Part shown: positions 24,517 to 32,473 of the stretch, piece after piece
Position numbering within the stretch: position 1 is the stretch's first letter
Layout of the letters: every line of letters begins with the position of its first letter
DNA from: Opitutia bacterium
GTDB lineage: Bacteria > Verrucomicrobiota > Verrucomicrobiia > Opitutales > JABJCN01
NCBI GenBank assembly: GCA_018668635.1
Contig: JABJCN010000134.1
Span: 1 to 39,682 of the forward strand
Length of the DNA stretch: 39,682 bases
Direction: 5' to 3'
The notes under the pieces: model-generated
Told to the model about the DNA's origin: nothing
Databases searched by the model: none
Seen by the model: only the letters and a program-made list of their open reading frames with translations
Program-made: the position numbers and the translations under genes

Positions 24517-26462
24517 TGTTTGCTATCCTTCTTTATAGCGAGAGCAAGGGTGATGATCGTGAACACCCATGCGGTGGCATTCACCACGTTGTTAACTGAT
24601 CCACTGGCCAACATTAGGCATCCATTGAGCATACTCAAAACTGTTGCCATTCCATGTACAGGCATGGGGGTGTCATCCTCACCAAAAATCCCTGTAAAGG
24701 GGAAGAAGCTAAATTTACCTGTTTTAAAAATAGGTGAATTTAACCTCGAATGATGAATTATTAATTGTCTAAGGGTTAGAAAAAAGAGGATTCCGGACAG
24801 GATGATCCAACCCGACCTCGATAATGAGTAATTGGAGAATATTGTGCCGATTGTTAGAAGAAAGGAAGCAATTAGGGTAAGTTTGTACGCAAGTCTTGAT
24901 CCTGCTGCCTTGCAGATTAATGCTATCGGGAGGAAACAGGCCAAGAATAGCCAGATAAATATGTGAAAAAACAATGTCACACTGTATGGTAGACCTTCCG
25001 AGAAACCTTTGGTTACGGACTTGAAAATGAAACCTTTGATTCCTGCACTAAAAATTATGGCGACAATTACTGTTGCTATCGCATATGTGCAGTAGGCTTC
25101 CGCTTTGCTGAATGGAACTGTTTTAGCCTGCTTCCTGCGGGCTGGCCGATTCCTTTTTCGATTTAATCTTTTCTTCCTGGGAGTGTGCGGGAACGGTGGT
25201 TCCGGTGCATTCAGGCGCTTGAGGAAACCGCTTGATGGACGAAACGCGTATTGGGAACGACTTGGAATTGTAATTGTGTCACCTGTCCTTGGACTGATTG
25301 CGGTGCGTCCGGCTATGATGCGATTCCTGAGTGTGCCCCGACGGGCAAAGTTAATCACGGTACCTCTGGAGCAGTAATAATTAAGCCTTTCCATAAACCA
25401 GTTCAGAATCTCGTCAACATTACGCAGCGGCAGTCCGGTATATTGTGAAACGTAGACGGAAATACGTCGTCTCACGGATAAATCTTTTGACTTGGGTGAC
25501 CATCTTTGTGTCCACGATGAACTTTTTGGACCGCGGTACCTGCCCGCAGCTCTTTCGGGATTCATAATGAACGACAGTTTTCTCTGGCCCCTCCTTCCAT
25601 GGGAAAACCTGAAACTTCCAATTCGTGGAATAACAAGGAGCCATGATTTTCGGCTTTTTTTATAATGGTTTTTGATGTCTGCAACATAGTCCCAGAAACC
25701 ATCAATTACCCTGGCTGCATCTTCCTTTGAATTGCCGATTTTACTCGCCAGTAGCGATATGATTTGGGCACTGGATATATTCCCTGTGAAGTCGGGTGGA
25801 CTGCTTGAGATGAAATCAGGGTTGTTGAAGACCCCCAGTTCACCCTTTGCCCTGTTGACTGTTGATGGAGATGATTCCTTTGTGATTCGTTCCGGCTTAT
25901 TGGGTGCCTGAATTGGCTTTTCTATCTTCGCCGATGGTATCGGCTCGGCCTCCTCAGGCTTGGCCTTTTCGGGTTTTTGTGAGGATTCAATGGGGATTGC
26001 GGATGCTTCCTTTAGCGGTTCTATCGGATCATTCGTTGGCTTGGTTGGTTCCTCTCGGGGTTGCGGGGTGGGGGCTTCCCCTTCTGGTTCTATTGCCTTC
26101 TTTTTGGGCGCCGTTCCCAGTGAGCCGGTAAACGTTACCTTCCGGTAGAATTTGTCGAAGCTTAGGTATTGGGCATCAATTACCAGTATGTCTCCGCGGG
26201 AAATTTTATCCGCTGTTTCCTTCTCGGATTCTGGTATGAGGATGGACACATCCTGTCCATCCACCTTTCCGTTAAGGGTTTGTCCATCCAGAAACTTTTC
26301 CGGGACTCCCATGCTGAACGTCATGCTTTTACGTTCAAATTCCAGTTCCAGTTGATGACTGCAATTCCTCAGCGAGGAAATCAGTTGATCGTGGGAATCC
26401 GGACTTGTCTTTCGGTCGGCAAGTCTGGCTAGAATTTTACCTCTTTCACTTGGCATATACAT
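24513..26462 (-). CDS. Putative retron effector: tandem HU-like domains plus membrane domain
   Basis: I know no named family for this 649-residue protein. Residues 25-115 are beta-rich. Residues 118-205 are a Pro/Glu/Lys linker. Residues about 230-300 look like a first HU/IHF-like domain lacking a full DNA arm. Residues about 328-418 are a second, much clearer one: a helical half (ISVYVSQYTGLPLRNVDEIL), then GTVINFARRGTLRNRI, SPRTGDTITIPSR and AFRPSSGFLKRLN, the HU C-terminal pattern. A basic stretch (429-447) precedes five or six membrane helices (458-479, 493-518, 527-545, 551-567, roughly 603-643). The chain therefore couples DNA binding to the membrane, as expected of a retron effector that kills by membrane damage when its RT-DNA sensor is disturbed. 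That role is inferred from the GTGA overlap with the RT. A second ATG at 26456 may be the true start. Confidence 0.75.
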   Translation of the reverse strand: MYMPSERGKILARLADRKTSPDSHDQLISSLRNCSHQLELEFERKSMTFSMGVPEKFLDGQTLNGKVDGQDVSILIPESEKETADKISRGDILVIDAQYLSFDKFYRKVTFTGSLGTAPKKKAIEPEGEAPTPQPREEPTKPTNDPIEPLKEASAIPIESSQKPEKAKPEEAEPIPSAKIEKPIQAPNKPERITKESSPSTVNRAKGELGVFNNPDFISSSPPDFTGNISSAQIISLLASKIGNSKEDAARVIDGFWDYVADIKNHYKKSRKSWLLVIPRIGSFRFSHGRRGQRKLSFIMNPERAAGRYRGPKSSSWTQRWSPKSKDLSVRRRISVYVSQYTGLPLRNVDEILNWFMERLNYYCSRGTVINFARRGTLRNRIIAGRTAISPRTGDTITIPSRSQYAFRPSSGFLKRLNAPEPPFPHTPRKKRLNRKRNRPARRKQAKTVPFSKAEAYCTYAIATVIVAIIFSAGIKGFIFKSVTKGFSEGLPYSVTLFFHIFIWLFLACFLPIALICKAAGSRLAYKLTLIASFLLTIGTIFSNYSLSRSGWIILSGILFFLTLRQLIIHHSRLNSPIFKTGKFSFFPFTGIFGEDDTPMPVHGMATVLSMLNGCLMLASGSVNNVVNATAWVFTIITLALAIKKDSKQ

Positions 26463-26491
26463 ATAATTTAATTCATGTATTTAAATGTCAA
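26457..26491 (-). promoter_or_regulatory. Promoter of the retron-like operon with overlapping inverted repeat
   Basis: On the minus strand, TTGACA (26491-26486), a 17-base spacer and AATTAT (26468-26463) form a good sigma70-type promoter. The expected start site is near 26456, which coincides with the second ATG of the effector gene, so the transcript would be leaderless. ATACAT (26457-26462) and ATGTAT (26475-26480) are inverted copies with a 12-base spacer over the -10 region, a possible repressor site. The separation leaves no room for a retron RNA upstream of the effector on this transcript. Confidence 0.6.
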
Positions 26492-26635
26492 CACCTGTGG
26501 AATTGTTAAACATAGGATTGTTTATGGGAAGTTGTATCCCGTTAATTGCAGGTTCAATTCTGTCTCGAAGAGTTTTTGTTTACTGACTGCTTGCAAGCCG
26601 GAATGATTGGGTTTGGATATTAATGATAGATATAC

Positions 26636-28273
26636 ATGCGCTCAACTTTCTTTAATTCAATCTACCTTTTCGCCATCGTAACCCTACAGGCGAATACACC
26701 TTTACATGAACGGATTGATGGGTTGATCCGGGAAAAGGCTGTGGGGCATTCCTTTTCCGGGGTTTGTGACGATGCAACTTTCCTGCGCCGCGTTACTCTC
26801 GACCTGACGGGTAACATCCCCACTGCCGGTGATGTCTTAACATTTCTCAAGGACCAGTCGCCGAACAAGCGAAAAGAATTGATTGATCGATTGATAACCG
26901 GCGACCTGTTTGCCGACCACTGGATGGAACGTCTCTCAGTTATGCTTCTGGAACGCCTGGATCAAGGCAAAGTGACCCAGGCGGAATGGGGCCATTTCCT
27001 TAAGCAAACCCTTCGTGAAGAGCCTTTATGGGACGTCATGGTTCGTCATATGATCAAGGCCAATGGGAAAGGTCCGGCCCGGTCGGCAATGAAGTTTCTC
27101 GGTACCGCCGATCACCATGCCATGACGGAAAACGTTTCCCGGTTGCTTCTCGGGATGGACCTCACCTGCGCCAAGTGCCACGACCATCCCTCGGTAAAGG
27201 AATGGAAACAGGCGCACTATTGGGGACTATTCGCCTACCTCAACCAGACCAGGCAGGCCACGCACAAAAAGGAAGAAAAAGTCTACCTTGTGGAGGGACT
27301 GGCCAGCAAAAAAGTGGAGTTCGAGTCCGTCTTCGACTTGGAGAAGATGAGTACGGGTCCGCGTTTGCCCAATGGAGGGGAGGTTGAGATACCGCAGTTT
27401 GAGAAAGGCAAGGAGTACGAGAAACCGGCAGAGGATGGCTTGCCTGCAGTACCCAGGTTTCGCCCTCGCGAGCGACTGGCTGAGGATTTGACCTCAGGGG
27501 AGAATACCGGCTTCGTTCGAAACAGCGTCAATCGTATCTGGTTCCTGTTGCTGGGCCGCGGGCTATCCCATCCCCTGGACCAAATGCACGGGAAGAATCC
27601 ACCCTCACACCCGAAGCTGCTGGAACTGCTTGCCCATGAGTTTGTGTCCCATGACTTCAACCTTAAGTGGTTGCTTCGTGAAATCATGCTGAGCAAAACC
27701 TATCAGCGCAGCAGTCGCCTGCCCGAGGGGGTGACCAAGGTCGAGCCAGACAGTTACCGGGTTACTGCCCCAAAGGGTTTGACGCCGGAGCAGTTGCTGC
27801 GGTCCCTTATGCGGGCAACCGGCAACACCGGGCAAATCAAAGCCCTCAAGGTCGACCCCGAGGCGGAGAAATTCGACCGAAAGGGCTATTTCACCGGAAG
27901 TAACGTCGAGCTTCCGCCCTCCCTGGAGGAGATGCAGGCGATTTTTATCCAAACTTTTGGCCAACCACCCGGGGAGGCCGCGGTGGATTTTAGTCCGGGT
28001 GTCAATAAGTCGCTCTTCCTGATGAACGATCGCTTGATCCAGCATTGGTTGAAGCCGCTGGGCAACAACCTGGTTGCCCGCCTCGGTAAACTGGAAACCA
28101 CCGATGCTGTAGCCAGGGGAATGTACCTTTCGGTGCTGTCGCGGTTGCCGGAGGAAGAAGAGAAAACATGGGTGAACGCTTATTTGGAAAAGAATGAACA
28201 ACGGCGAACCAATGCCTTGGGCGACTTGGCGTGGGCCTTGTTGAACTCAGCTGAATTCAGGTTCAACCATTGA
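26636..28273 (+). CDS. DUF1549/DUF1553 (PSD1-type) surface cytochrome-like protein
   Basis: The protein has 545 residues with a short signal peptide (about residues 1-19). The N-terminal DUF1549 domain contains FLRRVTLDLTGNIPT and the heme-type motif CAKCH (178-182, DLTCAKCHDHP). The C-terminal DUF1553 domain contains NSVNRIWFLLLGRGL and SKTYQRSS. These families are exported and pair with DUF1501 proteins in Planctomycetes and Verrucomicrobia. Full-length members often reach 700-1,000 residues with extra cytochrome or carbohydrate-binding domains; this is a compact version. The DUF1501 gene starts 4 bases after its stop. Confidence 0.92.
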   Translation: MRSTFFNSIYLFAIVTLQANTPLHERIDGLIREKAVGHSFSGVCDDATFLRRVTLDLTGNIPTAGDVLTFLKDQSPNKRKELIDRLITGDLFADHWMERLSVMLLERLDQGKVTQAEWGHFLKQTLREEPLWDVMVRHMIKANGKGPARSAMKFLGTADHHAMTENVSRLLLGMDLTCAKCHDHPSVKEWKQAHYWGLFAYLNQTRQATHKKEEKVYLVEGLASKKVEFESVFDLEKMSTGPRLPNGGEVEIPQFEKGKEYEKPAEDGLPAVPRFRPRERLAEDLTSGENTGFVRNSVNRIWFLLLGRGLSHPLDQMHGKNPPSHPKLLELLAHEFVSHDFNLKWLLREIMLSKTYQRSSRLPEGVTKVEPDSYRVTAPKGLTPEQLLRSLMRATGNTGQIKALKVDPEAEKFDRKGYFTGSNVELPPSLEEMQAIFIQTFGQPPGEAAVDFSPGVNKSLFLMNDRLIQHWLKPLGNNLVARLGKLETTDAVARGMYLSVLSRLPEEEEKTWVNAYLEKNEQRRTNALGDLAWALLNSAEFRFNH

Positions 28274-28277
28274 TGGT

Positions 28278-29558
28278 ATGAAAAACGGAAACTTTTCATG
28301 CGGTAGTTCCGTCCATGGTATTTCACGTCGTCAAATGCTTGGGAGCTTGGGCGGTTTGGCCGGTTTCGGCAGCCTTTTGCATCCGGCTATAGCAAGGGAT
28401 ATCCAGCAGGGTAAAAAACAAGTGTGCCTGATTTGGCTGGATGGTGGCATCAGCCAATACGAGAGTTGGCACCCGTTGCCTGACAGCAAGTTTGCAGGCC
28501 CTTTTCGCAGTATTAAGACGAGTATCCCCGGAGTGCATTTTAGTGAACTGATGCCGCATACGGCAAAGATCGCCCACAAGATTTCAGTCATCCGAACGAT
28601 GGCCACCAAGGACCCCAATCATTCAACCGGTGTGCCACGCATCCAGAGGGGTGATCCGCTGGATCGTGGAGTTGATTACCCGTATCTGGGTTCCGCTATC
28701 GCCAAGCTCTTGGGACCCGCTGATCCCGATTTACCGCCGTACATATGGATCAAGCCGGGTAATGGAGGTTTTATTCATCGTGAAGCCGGCTTTCTGGGGG
28801 CCCAATACGGCGCCTTGGCCCTGGGAGACGGTCGCCCGCCTGTCCACATACATCGCCCAGACAATGTATCAACCCAACTGGACGCCGCCCGGAATGCCCT
28901 TCGCCAAAAGGCAAATGAACGATTCAAGGCCTATCGCAACACTTCCGACGTAGACGCCTACGAGACGAGTTACGACATGGCGCGCCAGTTGATGGCTCGC
29001 AAGGAAATCTTCGACGACGAGAAACTCAATCAAAAGGATCGTGAACGATACGGGACCCATCCGCTGGGCCGACATGTTTTGCAAGCCCGCCAATTGCTCG
29101 AGGCGGGAGTGCGATTCGTCAAGGTAAACAGCTATCACTGGGACACCCATGGTGATAATTTCAATATGTCCCAGCGCCTTGTACCTCAGGCTGATCAACC
29201 ATTCGCGGCCCTGATCAACGACCTCGATGATCGAGGCATGCTGGACAACACCCTTGTCGTCATGATGAGTGAGTTCGGTCGCACGCCACTGATCAATTCC
29301 CGCCTTGGTCGTGACCATTGGCCTGATTGCTGGAGCCTTGCCTTGGCCGGGTGCGGCATAAAGCGTGGAGCCATCATTGGTGATACCACCAGGGACGGCG
29401 CTTTCGTAGATGGGGAAGGCTACGATGTGGGACATCTCTTCCACACTATATTTAGCGTGCTGGGTATCAATTCCCGCCGTGTCCATTATCGGCACAAGGG
29501 GCAAAAACTCGCCATTGCCAACGATGATTGCGAACCGATCAAGGAGGTCATGTTGTGA
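28278..29558 (+). CDS. DUF1501 protein with Tat signal
   Basis: The protein has 426 residues. A twin-arginine motif (SRRQMLGSLGGLAGFGSLL) directs export of the folded protein. The body matches DUF1501, a PVC family of the alkaline-phosphatase/sulfatase-like superfamily (KKQVCLIWLDGGISQYESW, DNTLVVMMSEFGRTP, GRDHWPDCWSLALAG). DUF1501 proteins act with DUF1549/1553 partners, probably on the surface; the reaction is unknown. The gene ends inside a strong ribosome-binding site for the following WD40 gene. Confidence 0.93.
   Translation: MKNGNFSCGSSVHGISRRQMLGSLGGLAGFGSLLHPAIARDIQQGKKQVCLIWLDGGISQYESWHPLPDSKFAGPFRSIKTSIPGVHFSELMPHTAKIAHKISVIRTMATKDPNHSTGVPRIQRGDPLDRGVDYPYLGSAIAKLLGPADPDLPPYIWIKPGNGGFIHREAGFLGAQYGALALGDGRPPVHIHRPDNVSTQLDAARNALRQKANERFKAYRNTSDVDAYETSYDMARQLMARKEIFDDEKLNQKDRERYGTHPLGRHVLQARQLLEAGVRFVKVNSYHWDTHGDNFNMSQRLVPQADQPFAALINDLDDRGMLDNTLVVMMSEFGRTPLINSRLGRDHWPDCWSLALAGCGIKRGAIIGDTTRDGAFVDGEGYDVGHLFHTIFSVLGINSRRVHYRHKGQKLAIANDDCEPIKEVML
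29541..29557 (+). promoter_or_regulatory. Ribosome-binding site that fixes the WD40 gene start
   Basis: AAGGAGG (29541-29547) lies 7 bases before the GTG at 29555, which overlaps the DUF1501 stop (GTGA). It selects this GTG over an upstream in-frame start at 29528 buried in DUF1501. Few other starts in the window have such a strong site. Confidence 0.85.
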
Positions 29559-30637
29559 GCGTTCCCCCTCTTGACGTGGCCAAGGCATGGCCGTCCCGGG
29601 AACTGGAGCATGGCCGGCAATTGTTTCGCGCCCGGTTCAGTCCTGACGGACGCTTCGTGGCTGCCGGGGGACAGGACAAGCTAGTTCATGTCTGGGATCT
29701 CGAGAAGGATGAAAAAAGATCATTGAATGGCCACAGGACTTGGGTGTCCTCCCTTGTCTTTCATCCCAAGGAAAAAAAATTGTTCACGGCTGACTATCAG
29801 GGAGTTGTCTGTTGCTTGAATTACGTGCGAGGTGATAACCCGATCTGGACCATTCCTGAAGCCGATAGAAACAACGTGCGTGCCCTTGCTGTGACTATTG
29901 AAGGCAAATATTTGATCACCGCCGGGGACGATGCTGTGATCAAGGTATGGGAAACCCTCAACGGGAAACTGGTCACCAAGCTAGCGGGGCACAAGGAATG
30001 TATCTTCAGTCTCACCCTGTCTTCTGATGGTAAATACCTTGTCAGTGGCGACCTCCTCGGTTCCATTCGCCAATGGAGTATTGGTGACTGGACACTCATC
30101 CGTGAACTCGACGCCAGATTGCTTCATACCCGAAAGGAAAACTTCATCGCCGACGTGGGCGGCGTCCGCAGCCTTGCTTTCAGCGGAGATGGTAAACTGC
30201 TTGCTGTCGGTGGTATGAAAGAGGCCAAGAGCAACGCCTTTTGCCCGGGCAAGCCCACGGTGCTGATCTTCGACTGGGACAGTGGCAAAGTGACGAACGA
30301 GTTGGGCATCAAGGGTAAGAGCGACGGACCGTTCAATGCCTTGCAGTTCCTTGATGACGGCACCCTGGCAGGTCACACTGAGATTCTGCACTCTGCTTCG
30401 GAACTGACTTTCTGGAAGATTGATCAACCCGAACCCTTTCATTCCATTAAGAACGGTTCCGGTTACGATCTCAGCCTGCACCCGGACAAGCGCCAACTTC
30501 TTGTTCCCACATACGTCACCGGCGGTAGCAGCGGGAACGGGGGACGGGGTAAAACGCCGGAGAACTACCTGACCAACACCTCTGTTCTTCGAATTTTCAG
30601 CCTCTTTGCCAAACCAGTGGAAAAAAAGGAAGGCTAG
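29555..30637 (+). CDS. WD40 beta-propeller protein
   Basis: The protein has 360 residues from the GTG at 29555. WD-type repeats are clear: ARFSPDGRFVAAGGQDKLVHVWDLEK, VRALAVTIEGKYLITAGDDAVIKVWE and ECIFSLTLSSDGKYLVSGDLLGSIRQW, with more degenerate repeats to about residue 350. A propeller of about six or seven blades is expected. No signal peptide is seen. It is probably a scaffold or regulator of the DUF1549/1553-DUF1501 pair, with which it shares an operon and an overlapping start. Confidence 0.9.
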   Translation: MSVPPLDVAKAWPSRELEHGRQLFRARFSPDGRFVAAGGQDKLVHVWDLEKDEKRSLNGHRTWVSSLVFHPKEKKLFTADYQGVVCCLNYVRGDNPIWTIPEADRNNVRALAVTIEGKYLITAGDDAVIKVWETLNGKLVTKLAGHKECIFSLTLSSDGKYLVSGDLLGSIRQWSIGDWTLIRELDARLLHTRKENFIADVGGVRSLAFSGDGKLLAVGGMKEAKSNAFCPGKPTVLIFDWDSGKVTNELGIKGKSDGPFNALQFLDDGTLAGHTEILHSASELTFWKIDQPEPFHSIKNGSGYDLSLHPDKRQLLVPTYVTGGSSGNGGRGKTPENYLTNTSVLRIFSLFAKPVEKKEG

Positions 30638-30697
30638 CCTTTCCCAATCGGGCCTGCACTTTTTCCTCGATTCCTCTATGCGTAAAATATCAATCCA

Positions 30698-32362
30698 ATG
30701 ACACAAAAGTATCCCATCTCCTTAATTATTGCCTCCCTTCTCTCATGTTTTTTTGCAATCCCATTGACGACTCTTGGGAAGGAGGATGACACCACCCTTC
30801 GGGTCTTCATCTTTGCCGGCCAGTCAAACATGGTGGGTTCCGATTCAAAGGTGAAGGACATCCGGCGTTTCCCTCCGTTCGCCGGATTGGAGAAGCCCCA
30901 GGCTGAAGTAAGGTTCTCCTATTCCATCGGCCGTCAAAATAAAATAAATTCGGACGGATGGGTGGACCTTCAGGCCGTCAATAACGTGGTGGGGCCGGAG
31001 TTGAGTTTTGCCAGAAAGGTTACAAGTGGAATCAACGCACCAATTGCCATTATCAAGTGCGCAGCTGGCGGAACCCATCTGGGTGGCGACTGGAATCCCG
31101 ACGAACCCAGTGGGTTCAAGATGTATCCATTGGCCCTTGATTTAATTCGCTCATCCTTGGCTGATCTGGAGAAGAAGAAGGTGAAGTACCGTCTGGAAGG
31201 CTTTATGTGGCACCAGGGGGAGAACGACATGTTTAACAAGGATTACATGCCCAACTATGGGAAGAACCTGAAAAATTTCCTGGCCTGTTGGCGGCGGGAC
31301 CTGAATGCCCCCAAGCTCAGGTTCTACGTTGGGGAACTTTGTACCAAGACGATCTGGGGAATGGACTTGAGACCACGCATGTACGCCATCAGCCTGGGGC
31401 AGAAGGCCGTCACCCAGACTGATCCACTGGCTGAGTACATCCCGACCTCCCATGTGGGGGTGGAGATCGGCGGCGGCGTGGGATTGCATTACCATTACGG
31501 GACGCTGGGACAACTCCAGCACGGCGAGAACTATGCGGATGCCTACCTTCGGACCATCAGCAAGGCCAAGGAAGTTTCACGTCCGCTCAAGAAATGGCCT
31601 TACCGAAAGGGGAGTCCGATCCGCCTGTTCATAATGACGGGGCATCGCAACATGGAGGGGGAGCGTGCATTCGTGCAGGAGCTTGCAGGTCTTGAGGACG
31701 GCAAGGTGTTGCTTCAGGATAACCCGAAGATTGCCTTTCGCTATAGTCTGGGCGGCGGCTTTCGTGAATCGAATTCATGGGAACCCCTGGGTCTAACGGG
31801 ACATTACGACAACTTTGGCCCGGAGCTCAGCTTTGGACAAACCCTGCAGACCAAGGAATCCGGCAACATTGCGATTGCCAAGTTTACCCACAGCGGATCG
31901 CAGATCATTGACTGGACGCCGGTGGGAAGTATGGCCGAGTCTAGAAACATCTACACCAAATTTATCACTTTCGTCCGTGAATCCATCGATGACCTGCAGG
32001 GAAGGGGGCATCAGGTAGATTTGGCTGGGATATTTTACCATCTCGGCGAAAACGATATGTCTTTTCACCCATATCGCAAGGAAGCCGCTGAGCGTTTGCA
32101 GACCATTATCGCTCAAAGCAGGAAAGATTTGACCCTACCCAAGCTCAAGTGGTTCGTCAGTCAGCAACCTCCCACGGATGACAAGCATGTGAACAGCCTC
32201 GACGTTGTCGCCGATGTCACTGCCGCAGCTGCTGCTGATGCATCATTTTTTCACATTAAGGCCTTTGACCTGCCTCCACAGGAGAAAAAACTCGTTATTA
32301 CAACGGAAGGTATCGTGAGATTGGGGGAGTTGATTGCTAGGGGGTATCTGGAATCAAAATAA
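30698..32362 (+). CDS. Tandem SASA/sialate O-acetylesterase-like protein, second copy degenerate
   Basis: The protein has 554 residues and a signal peptide (about residues 1-28). The first SASA domain (about 33-290) has the nucleophile block GQSNM (S43) and the WHQGEND block (171-177), with a candidate catalytic His near 264-266 (GLHYHYGT). The second (about 305-550) has GHRNM at 315-319, so the Ser is replaced by Arg, although YHLGEND is kept. The second copy has therefore lost the nucleophile and is probably a binding or structural domain. The first would remove O-acetyl groups from sugars. It lies 60 bases after the WD40 gene. Confidence 0.85.
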   Translation: MTQKYPISLIIASLLSCFFAIPLTTLGKEDDTTLRVFIFAGQSNMVGSDSKVKDIRRFPPFAGLEKPQAEVRFSYSIGRQNKINSDGWVDLQAVNNVVGPELSFARKVTSGINAPIAIIKCAAGGTHLGGDWNPDEPSGFKMYPLALDLIRSSLADLEKKKVKYRLEGFMWHQGENDMFNKDYMPNYGKNLKNFLACWRRDLNAPKLRFYVGELCTKTIWGMDLRPRMYAISLGQKAVTQTDPLAEYIPTSHVGVEIGGGVGLHYHYGTLGQLQHGENYADAYLRTISKAKEVSRPLKKWPYRKGSPIRLFIMTGHRNMEGERAFVQELAGLEDGKVLLQDNPKIAFRYSLGGGFRESNSWEPLGLTGHYDNFGPELSFGQTLQTKESGNIAIAKFTHSGSQIIDWTPVGSMAESRNIYTKFITFVRESIDDLQGRGHQVDLAGIFYHLGENDMSFHPYRKEAAERLQTIIAQSRKDLTLPKLKWFVSQQPPTDDKHVNSLDVVADVTAAAAADASFFHIKAFDLPPQEKKLVITTEGIVRLGELIARGYLESK

Positions 32363-32473
32363 TTGTCCCGAAATGATCATTGTCTGCTATCGCTTTCACA
32401 GGCTCCCTGAGCCAGATTTAATGTGTTTTGATTAGTGCTGGCAATCCTTAGATTCTTTTCGCATTTAGATGAC

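Noticed and set aside
29528-29554. Earlier start for the WD40 gene
   Set aside because: AAGGAGG is positioned for the GTG at 29555, and the extension only overlaps DUF1501.
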